A stretch of DNA of 64,000 nt from Gonocerus acuteangulatus (lineage: Eukaryota > Arthropoda > Insecta > Hemiptera > Coreidae), in NCBI GenBank assembly GCA_946811695.1, contig OX328124.1, forward strand, positions 95,193,304-95,257,303, in the 5' to 3' direction. Below, one piece after another: positions 21,855-32,289 of this stretch. The notes beneath the pieces were generated by a model. That model was not told where the DNA came from. It did not search any database and worked only from the letters and a program-made list of their open reading frames with translations. The position numbers were made by a program, and so were the translations under genes. How positions within the stretch are numbered: position 1 is the first letter of the stretch; each line of letters opens with the position of its first letter.

Positions 21855-22670
21855 TGTATTTTTTTTTCTTTTTTATAGTAAATGTTTATTTAAAATCTGT
21901 ACAATTTATATAGTACAATAATTAATTGTGCTCGTCCTGAGTTGATTCAGTAAATAGTATATGGAATGAGCCAATCATTATTGGCACTTCCTAATATATG
22001 CTAACATTCATATTTTCACGGTTTTTAACCGCTGCTTGGGTAGCTGGTCTCGGGGCCAAACTCTCTTAAGCCTCCTGGGAAGGTCTTTAGGGTGGGTCCG
22101 AGTGGAAAGGGATTGACCTCTAGGATTTGGATGGGATGACAATTTGGAATGAAACGTTAGGAATCTGGATGTTGCGAGGTCTTTTACGAAGGGGATAATT
22201 AGGTCGTTGTGTAGGGTTTTGTTGGAGACATAAAAGGGAGCATTGACTATTCTACGAAGGACTTTGGGTTGGAATGCTTGTATTCGTTGTATGTTTGAGT
22301 GTTTTGCTGTTTCCCATAATTCGAGTCCGTAAGTCCAGATAGGTCTAATTATAGTTTTGTATATAGTAAGTTTGTTGTGTGTTGCAAGCTTTGAAGTAGG
22401 TCCAAGTAGTCGTCGTAAGAGTCCAAATCACCTGTTCAGCTCTTGTCTTTTTAGTCGTGGGTGTGGGTTCCATGTGAGTCTCCTGTCTAGTTGAAGTCCC
22501 AGGTAACGCACCTTATTAGATACAGGAAGTTGAATGTTGCATATGTATACAGGAGGGCAAGTGCTCTTATTAAGAGTAAATGTTACGTGAAAGCATTTTT
22601 CAGGGTTCACTGTGATTTTCCATAAGTTGCACCATTTCACGTGTAAATAATTCACGAATTTTAACAATTG
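21855..22670 (-). mobile_element. Jockey-like non-LTR retrotransposon, 5'-truncated
   Basis: Minus-strand fragment with the RT C-terminus, a 3' untranslated part containing 'aataaa', and an A-rich end near 21858-21880 (minus strand). 5' truncation with an A-rich 3' end is usual for this class. No target duplication was identified. Confidence 0.7.
22008..22668 (-). pseudogene. Jockey-like reverse transcriptase C-terminal fragment
   Basis: One frame over about 220 codons: WKITVNPEKC...FT, KVRYLGLQLDRRLTW, then one in-frame TGA (near 22430), then RLLGPTSKLATHNKLTIYK, IRPIWTYGLELWETAKHSN, APFYVSNKTLHNDL, and a basic end RLKTVKI before the stop at 22008. The YLGxxLDxRLTW and PIWTYGLxLW motifs are the RT thumb region of Jockey-clade elements. 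The catalytic palm is missing, so the fragment is inactive. Confidence 0.8.
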
Positions 22671-22895
22671 TACATAAAATAATATTTAATTTTTTATCTA
22701 ACAATACCAGCAGTGATATCATTGAAATCAAACATTCAAATCCACACATATGGAAAAAATCAAAGTCTATTTTGAAATCATTCAAAAATCATATTGATCA
22801 TGATGATTAGATAGTTAGCCGTCGAGGTGATAAGTAAAGATGGAATGGTTGGGATTCGGCTAAATAAACCTCAATATGATTTTGTTTTTAAAAAA

Positions 22896-22950
22896 ATCTA
22901 TATTTCGGACGTTTCGGCTACTCATTGGTAGCCTTCGTCAGCTAAAATGA
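22896..22950 (-). ncRNA. Hammerhead motif, A4 left arm
   Basis: Minus strand CTGACGA (22941-22935) and GAAACGTC (22915-22908), core intact. Confidence 0.7.
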
Positions 22951-23005
22951 CAAAAAAAGAAATTAATAATTTTCTTGTTTGTTTCTGTATTAATTTCTTT
23001 TTTTG

Positions 23006-23060
23006 TCATTTTAGCTGACGAAGGCTACCAATGAGTAGCCGAAACGTCCGAAATATAGAT
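23006..23060 (+). ncRNA. Hammerhead motif, A4 right arm
   Basis: CTGACGA (23015-23021), helix II hairpin, GAAACGTC (23041-23048). Core intact; about 75 bp from its mirror copy. Confidence 0.7.
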
Positions 23061-23135
23061 TTTTTTAAAACAAAATCATATTGAGGTTTATTTAGCCGAA
23101 TCCCAACCATTCCATCTTTACTTAAAAATCATATT

Positions 23136-24212
23136 ATTTAAATTAAACTCTAAGTTGAATTAATATAAATTTACGTTTTGAAGATCGGAGTCTGATTTTT
23201 TGCAATTTGCATTGTTTTAATTAGCTTTCATATTTTTAAAAAAAAAGAGTGAATAGAAATCGGTTGAGATTTAGATGCTGTAACCTTTTTCGAATCACGA
23301 AATGTCATTTGGGCCAACTGAGCGTCGGCCGTCCTATATCGGTACAACAAAGAATGTTTGAAGGGCCAGGATTTGTCGGATCGGATCGGGTCGGGACCAA
23401 TGTAGGATCCTCCGTCGAGATACTTGTGTTTGTTTTCCTTCCGACAATCGGCGGATATCGGTTTGGATCTGATCTAATGTAGTTTTCCTGTTAGATTCCC
23501 TTTTGAATAAGTAAGCACAGTCAAAATTATCATGACCAATTTAAGAATCACATCATCTCACCAAGTAAATACTTCATAGAATCGCGTTAAGACGCAGTTC
23601 GTACCTGTTGGGTTCCTTTGTCTCTTGAAATTTCCAAAATGAAATTTCGGTAAAAAAAAAAAACAGGCGACCATATCTCAACGAAGCAGCGAGCCTAAGA
23701 GTAAATGTAAGCTACGTACGAACGAAGAGGAGTTATGCAGGACAGTCCATCAGAATGAGAGCTGCTGATATATCGAGCTGGCAACAATCCAACACGGTAA
23801 GCCCTGCTTTTTTCAATTCTCACCCCTACAGTACACACTAACGCCCTAGTCATCCCTTATACAAACAGACTAATTTAGATTCCAACCACGTTCTCGAATC
23901 TTGTAAATCGCTAAGACTTGGCAAAAACTACAAGCAAATCAACGTCGTGTAATAATTAAAATTATTATCCATGCGTAAAATGAACGCTTTTGGTGCTAAT
24001 TATAACAAAACTCCTGAAAGACACGAGCACATATACAGCAGTATTAAACGGAAAGTTCAGAACCATTCATGCCTATTAATAATTTTTGTCTAATCTTTAT
24101 ACATACTAATTTAGAACAATGTAAGACGCATGAAATAATTTTGAGCACCCACTTTTTCCAAAATCGATTAAGAAATGTGTTTTCATCGGTTCCATACGAC
24201 AAAATAACTACT
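23136..24212. other. No recognisable feature
   Basis: Somewhat more GC near 23250-23480, with a 77-codon open frame without recognised domains. I would not call it a gene. Confidence 0.4.
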
Positions 24213-24399
24213 GTAAAATGAGGTTACATTAGTACAGTGGGATGAAATTGGTACAAACCTACACTGTTAGGACAATTTCATGTAACTCATACCAAGGGTT
24301 AAACTTAGCCAAAAAAGAGCGAACAGAGAAGTATATAAGCAGTATAAGTTTGTACCAGTTTCACCAGAGTGTACTAATGTGACCCCATTTTAGGGTATT
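24213..24399. mobile_element. Short MITE with about 45-bp TIRs
   Basis: Ends read 'taaaatgaggttacattagt' at the left and its near-complement ending 'gaccccatttta' at the right; about 187 bp, no coding capacity. The target duplication is uncertain. Confidence 0.75.
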
Positions 24400-25150
24400 T
24401 TATTAAAAACCGAAAAAGAAAAATGCTCTGTTAAAACGAAAAAAAAACCAATCAATAAAGACGATTTTCGCGACCACAAAAAAGAGCCTTTGACAGTTTC
24501 ACAAAAGTATTATTAGTACAACTTGAATTGTCAATGGCTCATTAAACATTTAACAACCGAAGCCTTAGTTGTCTCAATTACATCATTTATTTTAGGATAT
24601 TGCCAATAAAAAAGAGAATAAAATAAGAATTCTAATTATTAGAGATAATGTACTTACGTAAATTCCTGGCAATTATATGGTATATATGGGAGAAATGTCT
24701 ACCTGTAACAAAAAAAAAAAGATAGAGGTCAAATAAAAATTTAGCCAAAAATAGAACATTATTTTTATACTGCTGAAGAATTATTTCTTACAATTGCTGA
24801 CATTAAGCTATCTAGAAAGTAAATTCTTTTCTCGTCCTGATTTTCACCTTTAAAACAAAAAATAAATAAACAGAGAGATACAGCCGGAAAAACTTTCAAA
24901 TATTTTTCCAAGCTATGTTAATACTCCACATTGCCACTAGCACAGGCAAAACAATGTGCCACTTAAGAACTTCCCCTATTTTTAACACGTTAAGTTAAAG
25001 TTAATTTAAAGTAGTTATTACTAGCTTAGTACAAATCTTAAAAATATTAACTTCTTACACTCCTTGCTATTCACACTCTTCTTATATGCAGTAAATATTA
25101 TACAATAGCGGTAACACTCTCAATCTCTTGTTATTTAATAATACATATAT
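24400..25150. other. No recognisable feature
   Basis: AT-rich, no frame or repeat end seen. Confidence 0.5.
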
Positions 25151-25156
25151 TTATAA

Positions 25157-25460
25157 TGAGGCGAAGATAGCCGTTGCTGTGATAAGAAGTCAAGGGATTC
25201 AGCTAGGGAAAAAAAAGTCAGATCTTCAGGCACAAATCTATATTGCACGTTTCGGCTGCACTTTGGAATCATACTTCAGCAGAAAAAATGTCAACATTTA
25301 ACCATGGTCACCTAAATGTCATCTTGGTCTTCATCCCTCCTCTAGGCATTTTTTAGTGCTGAAGAAGGCTGCCAAAGTGCAGCCGAAACGTCCAATACAG
25401 ATTTTTGCCTGAAGATCTGATGTTATTGTCTCCTAGCTGAATCCTAACCATCCCTTGACT
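25157..25460. mobile_element. Miniature fold-back PLE, family C
   Basis: The inverted ends (left about 25190-25285, right about 25355-25455) resemble family A in plan but differ in sequence: 'agtcaagggattcagctagg' at the left, its counterpart at the right. A one-sided tail (25157-25190, containing 'gatagccgttgctgtgataag') recalls the family-A tail. No coding DNA. Arms have diverged, so this copy is older than A4/A6. The target duplication was not resolved. Confidence 0.75.
25348..25402 (+). ncRNA. Hammerhead motif, family C right arm
   Basis: CTGAAGA (25359-25365), hairpin GGCTGC-CAAAGU-GCAGCC, GAAACGTC (25385-25392). Helix I pairs UAGUG with CAAUA with one mismatch. Core canonical. The left arm's mirror copy has lost core bases (the base after ACGU is G and the box reads CTGAAGT). 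Confidence 0.7.
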
Positions 25461-26275
25461 ATAAATATATTTTAAAATTTATACGCGCAAGCACACATAT
25501 ACGCCTTCCTTCCTTTTTTTCCACAAGGTTCGCTCTCATTATTCCACACATCACCTTACTTTCAGGAAACCTCACTGTATTCTTTATTCTCCGAAACAAA
25601 GATCTGTTCGGTGGCATTCCTTTTAAACAGATTCTCATTTTCATATGTAGGACATAAATAACATTTATATGATTAGTATTATTTAGAAAAAAAAAAATAA
25701 TATCTGAAGTAGCTACAAAATTAAAAACATATTTCAGTAGAAGGAATTTTGAACACTCAATCACCAGGAGAACACGGAGATTGTAATGAAACAAAAAAAA
25801 ATATGAATAATGTATCTCGTTTTCTATTAATTACATCAAGGCTCCAAAAGATTGCTTGTTTACAATAGATCGTTATCAGAAGCAGACTTGGCATGAAGTG
25901 ATAATTGTCATGGAAGTGAATAACAACAAACACTAATTAATAAACACCAATTAAACGATAGTCATGCTCTCCTCCGACCGTGAAGCCTCAATAACACATC
26001 ATTACGCATTTCAAGCATACATGAATATTTGAAGAGCTCTCAAGCACGCAACTTGTCAAACACAAAAACTAATAAACAGAACCACGTAAAGGACGAGGGA
26101 TGGTTTATTTTACGCTACTATGCAACTACATTATCAATATGTATTTCCATACCGCAGGATGGTTCACAGAACCTTTTATTTGCATACACCTATTAGACAC
26201 AGCTGACTTAAGTACATCAAAAATAAATAACTAATTTATTTGCATATCAGGATTTAAATTTCTCTATACCTTGGA
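25461..26275. other. No gene seen
   Basis: A minus-strand open frame of about 110 codons at 25459-25794 has no recognisable domain. Confidence 0.4.
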
Positions 26276-26276
26276 C

Positions 26277-26544
26277 ATGGGCTTATATAAGGGGGGGGCT
26301 GAGGGGGCTGCAGCCCCCTCCGAAATTTTGATTTGAGCGGTAAAAATTTCATAAAACCCTTAAAAATAAATTAAATAAGATCATTTAGTTCATAAAACAT
26401 ATTCTATTTTGGGTGTAATAGAGATTAAGTTGGTAAAACTCTTCCAAGATCTAAATTGTTAGTATTCTTTACACCGGAAATGGTCTCAGCCCCCTCCGAA
26501 ATTTTCCCAGCCCCCTCCGAAATTATTTTCTATATACGCCCATG
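26277..26544. mobile_element. Small TIR/hairpin element with GC-rich blocks
   Basis: Ends 'catgggcttatata' and 'tatatacgcccatg' form a short inverted repeat. Inside, 'agggggctgcagccccct' is a perfect hairpin, and 'agccccctccgaaattt' occurs three times. About 268 bp, non-coding. Most likely a MITE-like repeat. Confidence 0.6.
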
Positions 26545-26981
26545 ATCTTGAAATGTAAAAACATTTATTTTTGTTGCAAGAAAAGCCGCAACTTATAATT
26601 TGGTCTGAAAAGAGATGTTCGGGGTATAGATTACGACTCCCGAAGGCAAGATTGGCTAATTTTCTCTTTACGACTATCTTAATAGTTTAAAATATTTAGT
26701 AGCGAGCTTATTATTATATTACAATAACTTATTTTAAAGTTACATCCATCCGGCATGACTGTACTCCCAGTAGAGCGATTTTGCTTATTTTTCCAATATA
26801 TCCTTATCACTAGTTTCGGGTATTGTATGGAGCGTTTCATTGGTAAATATCGTGTTAATAGTCATGTGTGCATTTTTACAGACGTTCATACACTCACACA
26901 TATATACGATTTTTTTTAACAGTCCCGTAACAGGCCACAAGGCCCTCGAGGGGGATACATTGTAAAGGCATCTGAACCTGA

Positions 26982-27222
26982 TACCTTCAGGGGGTAACTC
27001 AGGCGGTCGGAGCATAGTACTGACCAAAGTGTCTCCCTAGTGTGCCGTAAGGTCAAGAATTGGTTATCTCCACTGTATCTGCCCCTCTGGGCCCTTAGTG
27101 GCCTGCTACCTTGAGGGGGTAACTCAGGCGGTCGGAGCATAGTACTGACCAAAGTGTCTTCCTAGTGTGCCGTAATGTCAAGAATTAGTTATCTGCCCCT
27201 CTGGGCCCTAGGCGGCCTGCTA
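26982..27222. repeat. Two-copy tandem repeat, about 125 bp unit
   Basis: Units 26982-27106 and 27107-27222 share 'gggggtaactcaggcggtcg', 'actgaccaaagtgtct' and 'tgcccctctgggccc' with few differences. GC content is above the surroundings. Open frames across it are repeat artefacts. Confidence 0.85.
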
Positions 27223-27488
27223 CGACACTGAAATGTATCTAGTATTTATACCTTCACCCTTTCGATGCTAAAGTGCCCCAATAATAGCTTTAAGCCCATT
27301 AGCAACACGTCTCCGTTTTATGCATCATGTCCTTTTCGCATCATTTCCGAGTATTTTTATGGACCAATGAGCACTATTTGTTTGATTGGGACAGAGAATT
27401 TTTCTTAATTATTGAGAGAGAGGACTTCAAAAATACTAATAAATTACTTAAATTAATATGGTTAATTTTAGAATAGTTACCGTTTAAA
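27223..27488. other. Left flank of the Ty3/gypsy element
   Basis: No feature recognised before the 5-bp target duplication aggcc at 27489-27493. Confidence 0.5.
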
Positions 27489-27493
27489 AGGCC

Positions 27494-27632
27494 TGTGATA
27501 TTAGGTGGAATGGATTAATTTATAGAAACAGTTGTTTTGATTTGACAGATGTTTTTGGTTGGTTATGTTGGATAAAACTTGAAATTAGTTAATAAAATGA
27601 GATAAATATTTAAACTGCGTTTAAATACTATA
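27494..27632 (+). repeat. 5' LTR
   Basis: 139 bp, starting TGTGATATTA and ending AATACTATA, with an AATAAA polyadenylation signal at 27591. Read by eye against the 3' LTR it shows no difference. Confidence 0.95.
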
Positions 27633-27633
27633 T

Positions 27634-27647
27634 TGGCGACGAGGATG
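27634..27647 (+). promoter_or_regulatory. Primer-binding site (tRNA-Ser)
   Basis: TGGCGACGAGGATG begins one base after the LTR. The segment after TGG is complementary to the acceptor end of tRNA-Ser(GCU), whose 5' strand reads GACGAGG. The first ATG of the gag-pol frame overlaps its end. Confidence 0.8.
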
Positions 27648-30600
27648 CCGAGAAAACAATCTGTCCCACTGAGGATGGAAGAAGAAGGAAGGGAGGAGTT
27701 TAGTTTGGCACGGCGGATTGCTGCCTTCAGTTTCCAGGCTTTCGATAATTCAGTAAGTTGGAAATGTTATATAAATCATTTTGAACGTATTTGCAGGCTA
27801 AAAGGTTTTGGATCACCAGAGCAGAGTGAAATAAGAAAAGAGCTTCTACTTGCGTATGTAGGGACTACATGTTTAGCTGCAATTCAGAATTACTTTTTTC
27901 CTAAAAGCTTGGACGACTGTACCTATTCAGAAGTAGTGAATGGATTCACAGCAATATATATGCCTTCAACTACGATTTTTACTAGACGTATAAACTTTGA
28001 GCAAGCAAATAGGTCTGTTGGAGAGTCTTTTATGGAGTATGCAAATCGATTGAAGGAGCTTAGCTCGTTCTGTTCGTACGGGGATAGCCTGGACGAAAGA
28101 CTCCGAGACCGTTTTGTGGCTGGTGTTGGCCACCTTAAATTTGAAGCCGATGTGAGACAAAGATGGCCGGATGGAGTCGACACTGCCAACAAGCCCGTGT
28201 CATTTCAGCAGGTCTTACAGTTAGGATTAGTGTTAGAGAAGTCAGAGAAGGAAACCGAGAAAGATAAGGGAACTTTCTCTATTGAGAAGGTTAGTTCATT
28301 TTCCAAATCCCCGACATGCCAGGCCTGCGGGTTTGAAAAGCACCGAGTTGGGAGCTGTCCAGCCGAGAAGGTTGTGTGTAGACGCTGTTCTAGACGAGGT
28401 CATTATGCTAGATGTTGCAAGCGTTCGGACAAAGGAGTGAGGGCTGTGACTACAGGAAGTAGGAGTAGTGGAAGCGAAGATGAGGTGGAGCCCACAGTCG
28501 TTCGGGCAATCGAGACAAAAGCACCAAGGGCCACAATCGATGTTAAGCTTAATGGACAGTGGTGCAGAATGGAGTATGATTCAGGGGCACGTGTGTCGAC
28601 AATCAACAGATATTGGTGGGAGAAATTAGGGTGCCCAAAATTATCCAAGTACAGAGGCTCGCTAACAGGGTATGGAAAAAATATTTTAAAATCGTTAGGC
28701 ACGACGAACTTGAAGGTTGAGCTGGATCAGCGGACGTTAAGTCTTTCTGTAGTAGTAATGGATGAGAATGATGGGCCTCTATTTGGATTACCATGGTCTC
28801 TGGCATTTGAACTGAGCTTACCAAAGCATGTGACAGTCAGAAAAGTAGGTTCAGCTAATTCCACCTCTCCAAACAATAGACCTCAGAAAGAGCGACCTTT
28901 AGGGAAAAATATTACTAATCTATTGAACGAATTTCAAGATATTTTTAGACCTGAGTTGGGCACGGTTCGTGGAGTAAAAGTGCAGCTGCATCTTAACGAG
29001 TCTGCTGTCCCGAAAGCTTTTAAAGCTAGACGCGTCCCTTTTTCACTGAGAAAGCCGGTGGAGCAGGAGCTACGTCGACTGGAGTCTCAGGGGATTATTG
29101 AAAAGGTGGATCCAGCGATGACTCCGATAGAATGGGCGACTCCAACGGTAAATATAGATAAGGGAAACGGAGCAGTGAGAATCTGTGGGGACTTTCGAGT
29201 GACTCTGAACCCTGTCTTAGCTGAAGAGTTTTATATAATGCCGACTTTTGACGACCTAGTATCCAAACTGGTAGGGTCAACTGTTTTTACGGTTGTCGAT
29301 TTACGGGATGCGTACCTACAGTTGGAGGTGGCAGACGAATCCCGGAAACTACTAACCATTGCGACCCACGTAGGATATTATCGTTACCGTCGCATGTGTT
29401 TCGGGTTAACGAACGCCCCTGCTAGATTTCAAAGATTTATGGATGATTTGCTGGCGGGAGTGTCCAAAGTAGCGGTCTTACTTGATGATGTAGTGGTGGG
29501 GGGAGAAAATATGACGGAACATCTGCGTCTTCTTAAGGAGGTTTTCGCACGAATAAGGGCAGCGGGACTACGGTTAAAGCTGGAAAAATGTCAGTTTGTA
29601 CAAGATTCGGTGCAATACCTAGGCCATCAGCTCGACAGAGAGGGCATTCACCCGACACCAAACAAAGTTCAAGCAATTAAGGACACCCCCTCTCCGAAAA
29701 CGGTTAAGGAGCTTCGGGCTTTCCTTGGTTTGGTAAACTTTTATGAAAAATTTATCCCCCACCTCCATGCAATTTGCGCGGATCTCCATAAGTTGACCAG
29801 CAATAAAATGCGATGGAGATGGACTCAAAAGGAGGAAGGTGTCTTCCAGCGAATAAAGGATACGCTCGCAACCAGTGACAATATTGTTCCTTATGACATA
29901 AATAAACAGCTGATTTTGCGTTGCGATGCCTCGGAAGCAGGTTTAGGAGCGGTACTTTTACATCGTATGGAAGACGGGTCGGAGCGACCGATAGCTTTTG
30001 CCTCAAGAAAGTTGATTAAATCTGAGGAACACTACGCATCCATTGACCGTGAGGCACTGGCGTTAGTGTTCGGAGTAAAGAAATTTCATCAATTTGTTTG
30101 GGGAAGGAAATTTCAGCTGATCAGTGATCATAGGCCTCTATTGCGTATATTTGGTGAGAAGAGGGATTTGCCAAAAGTAACAAATAATAGGTTAATCCGA
30201 TGGGCTATACTGCTGATGGGGTATGACTATGAAGTGGTTTATTGTAAAGGGCAAGACAATACGTTAGCTGATTCATTGTCAAGATTACCGCAAAACACGT
30301 TGGACTTATCGGAGGAAGAACGGTTGGAAATCAAATCTCTCAGAGCACTGCGAAATGAGAAGATTGACACATTGACGGACCGACATCTACTACAAAAGGA
30401 AACTAGGGACGACCCACTACTGAGGAAAATTAAGGAATTTATTCAGCTCGGTTGGCCGAGAAAGGTAGCAGAAGACCAAGCTCTTCGACCATATTGGCTG
30501 AAAAAGGAGGAACTGGCCGTAGAAGAAGGAGTCATAACTAGGTTAGGACGGTTTATTCCACCAAATTCGTTAAGAAAGGCGGTTTTAAAAATCCTACACG

Positions 30601-31508
30601 CAGGACATCCTGGAATCGAGGGAATGAGATCTCTGGCTCGATACTACACATGGTGGCCGGGGATGGATCTGGATCTCGAGCAGTATGTGAAACGGTGCCA
30701 AAGTTGCCAGGAAGGAAGAGACCAAGAACCAGAAGTACCTCTGTATCCTTGGAATCTCCCGGACGCCCCTTGGGAGAGAGTTCATTTGGATTTGGCAGGT
30801 CCTTTTGCCGGCAGGCAGTGGTTGGTAGGTGTAGACGGACTGACGAAGTGGCCCGAAGTTGAAATGCTTCAGAAAACAACCTCTCAGATTCTTGTAAACA
30901 AGCTAAGGTCGTGGTTTTCCAGATGGGGAGTACCCAAGACATTAGTGACAGATAACGGGCCGCAATTCACTTCACAGGAATTTAGGAAGTTCTGCTCAGA
31001 TAATGGCATTCGACATGTCACATCTACTCCTTACCACCCCAAAACGAATGGATTAGTGGAGCGGTTCATTCGAACTTTTAAGAGAAGATGGTTGGCTTGT
31101 AAGAAAGAAGTTGGCGATTCCCTCTTAGCTCTGCAACGCTTCCTGTTGTCTTATAGGAATACCCCTCATAAAACAACTGGTATGTCACCTGCCGCCTTAT
31201 TTCTTGGAAGACGACTTCCGACGTTATTGGATCGGGTGTCTCCAAACTTTCGAGATGGGGTAGAAGATAGAATGTGGAAACAGAAGGCCTATCACGACAG
31301 ATCTGCACGACCAAGAGAGTTCCAAGCAGGGGAAGAAGTCTGGATTCAGTCAGAGAAGAAGGACGGTTGGACTGCAGGGATCATTCTCAAGAGAACATCA
31401 GACCTATCCTATGAAGTACTCGTCGAAGGCCTGAAGAAGAGGAAACACGCAGACCAGTTGAGGCGAAGGGTCGGGGCTGTCGAAGACAATCCACAACCAT
31501 CCTCTTGA
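27645..31508 (+). CDS. Ty3/gypsy gag-pol polyprotein
   Basis: 1,287 residues from the first ATG, only 12 bases after the LTR; the frame is open further upstream, but there is no other ATG. In order: gag capsid-like part (about 25-200), two zinc-knuckle segments (about 225-258; the second, CRRCSRRGHYARCC, is canonical, the first irregular), aspartic protease (DSG at 312-314), reverse transcriptase (motif A VVDLRDAY near 550, FGLTNAP near 586, motif C at 612-615), RNase H (D761, E803, D828, D876), integrase with HHCC (H985, H988, C1018, C1021) and D1049/D1103/E1139 in DD35E spacing, then a basic C-terminal region. Motif C reads LLDD instead of the usual YxDD. Gag and pol are in one frame, so no frameshift is needed. 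No stop or frameshift was seen; it may be functional apart from the LLDD question. Confidence 0.96.
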   Translation: MPRKQSVPLRMEEEGREEFSLARRIAAFSFQAFDNSVSWKCYINHFERICRLKGFGSPEQSEIRKELLLAYVGTTCLAAIQNYFFPKSLDDCTYSEVVNGFTAIYMPSTTIFTRRINFEQANRSVGESFMEYANRLKELSSFCSYGDSLDERLRDRFVAGVGHLKFEADVRQRWPDGVDTANKPVSFQQVLQLGLVLEKSEKETEKDKGTFSIEKVSSFSKSPTCQACGFEKHRVGSCPAEKVVCRRCSRRGHYARCCKRSDKGVRAVTTGSRSSGSEDEVEPTVVRAIETKAPRATIDVKLNGQWCRMEYDSGARVSTINRYWWEKLGCPKLSKYRGSLTGYGKNILKSLGTTNLKVELDQRTLSLSVVVMDENDGPLFGLPWSLAFELSLPKHVTVRKVGSANSTSPNNRPQKERPLGKNITNLLNEFQDIFRPELGTVRGVKVQLHLNESAVPKAFKARRVPFSLRKPVEQELRRLESQGIIEKVDPAMTPIEWATPTVNIDKGNGAVRICGDFRVTLNPVLAEEFYIMPTFDDLVSKLVGSTVFTVVDLRDAYLQLEVADESRKLLTIATHVGYYRYRRMCFGLTNAPARFQRFMDDLLAGVSKVAVLLDDVVVGGENMTEHLRLLKEVFARIRAAGLRLKLEKCQFVQDSVQYLGHQLDREGIHPTPNKVQAIKDTPSPKTVKELRAFLGLVNFYEKFIPHLHAICADLHKLTSNKMRWRWTQKEEGVFQRIKDTLATSDNIVPYDINKQLILRCDASEAGLGAVLLHRMEDGSERPIAFASRKLIKSEEHYASIDREALALVFGVKKFHQFVWGRKFQLISDHRPLLRIFGEKRDLPKVTNNRLIRWAILLMGYDYEVVYCKGQDNTLADSLSRLPQNTLDLSEEERLEIKSLRALRNEKIDTLTDRHLLQKETRDDPLLRKIKEFIQLGWPRKVAEDQALRPYWLKKEELAVEEGVITRLGRFIPPNSLRKAVLKILHAGHPGIEGMRSLARYYTWWPGMDLDLEQYVKRCQSCQEGRDQEPEVPLYPWNLPDAPWERVHLDLAGPFAGRQWLVGVDGLTKWPEVEMLQKTTSQILVNKLRSWFSRWGVPKTLVTDNGPQFTSQEFRKFCSDNGIRHVTSTPYHPKTNGLVERFIRTFKRRWLACKKEVGDSLLALQRFLLSYRNTPHKTTGMSPAALFLGRRLPTLLDRVSPNFRDGVEDRMWKQKAYHDRSARPREFQAGEEVWIQSEKKDGWTAGIILKRTSDLSYEVLVEGLKKRKHADQLRRRVGAVEDNPQPSS

Positions 31509-31520
31509 AGGAGGGAGAAG
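31508..31520 (+). promoter_or_regulatory. Polypurine tract
   Basis: AAGGAGGGAGAAG lies directly before the 3' LTR and would prime plus-strand DNA. It begins at the last base of the stop codon. Confidence 0.85.
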
Positions 31521-31659
31521 TGTGATATTAGGTGGAATGGATTAATTTATAGAAACAGTTGTTTTGATTTGACAGATGTTTTTGGTTGGTTATGTTGGAT
31601 AAAACTTGAAATTAGTTAATAAAATGAGATAAATATTTAAACTGCGTTTAAATACTATA
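31521..31659 (+). repeat. 3' LTR
   Basis: 139 bp, the same sequence as the 5' LTR, followed at once by the target duplication aggcc. The AATAAA signal is at 31618. Confidence 0.95.
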
Positions 31660-31664
31660 AGGCC

Positions 31665-32285
31665 CTCGAACCGAACAAAGGCTGGAGTAATTTAATTTGA
31701 ACTTTCCTTAGTTAGACATTTTGGAAGAAATAATGTATAAGCAAAATCCTGTATATAAAACTTACCTTTACACACCTTTGAACCCAAAAGTCAGTACATA
31801 TTACACTGATAATAAAAGCCCATTAACGAACCTCGAGTGATAAGAACTGAGGTACGAACACATCCAACCAACCGAAACAAAATTCAATAATATCAGTATT
31901 TAGAGCAAGGAACCGTTACATCTGCTGCACTGACTGGTAGTGACCATAAGGCGGGATAAGGCCAAACTGCTCTCAGCTTCCGAGAATCTATTAGCCATAT
32001 TCAATACGGATATAATAAACCGTCACAAAGTAATTTTTTATGGTAGGGATTCCGTAGAAAAATCCTAGCGTAATTACGGTAAGGGAAGCAGCCAGTTTCC
32101 TGTTTGAAGGTAGTTAATGCACAATACGCTATACCATTAAAGTGGTCATTTCATAAGTGATGGCTGAAATTATCCTCATAATCGACAAACGGCCGGAAGA
32201 CATGTTCGATTCGTAGAAGTTGAACCAATGCGGCGACACTCTGTGACAAACACAGAGTGTCATGAGAAACGTTTTGTTGAGAGAA
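31665..32285. other. No recognisable feature
   Basis: No frame or repeat end seen, apart from a short perfect palindrome (gacactctgtg/cacagagtgtc) around 32236-32260. Confidence 0.45.
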
Positions 32286-32289
32286 AGAT

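Larger units (their letters stand above)
22796..23123. mobile_element. Miniature fold-back PLE A4
   Basis: Target duplication 'aaaaatcatatt' at 22784-22795 and 23124-23135. Two family-A pseudo-LTR ends face each other as an inverted repeat with arms of about 150 bp and a short AT-rich centre. The family tail (tagttagccgtcgaggtg) stands only at the left end. No coding sequence remains; both arms keep a hammerhead. Confidence 0.9.
27494..31659 (+). mobile_element. Intact Ty3/gypsy LTR retrotransposon, mag-like
   Basis: Total 4,166 bp, flanked by the 5-bp target duplication aggcc (27489-27493 and 31660-31664). Two 139-bp LTRs that read identically, a primer-binding site matching tRNA-Ser, one gag-pol frame without stops, and a purine-rich tract before the 3' LTR. 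No env-like frame follows pol. Short LTRs, tRNA-Ser priming and a single frame all fit the mag lineage known from insects and nematodes. Identical LTRs mean a recent insertion. Confidence 0.97.

Noticed and set aside
25459..25794. 111-codon minus-strand frame
   Set aside because: No recognisable motif and partly overlapping the end of a fold-back element.
27633..27644. Upstream TTG start for the gypsy gag-pol
   Set aside because: It falls inside the primer-binding site; the first ATG at 27645 is more plausible.
30553..30942. 129-codon antisense frame in the gypsy pol region
   Set aside because: Shadow of the integrase-coding frame.
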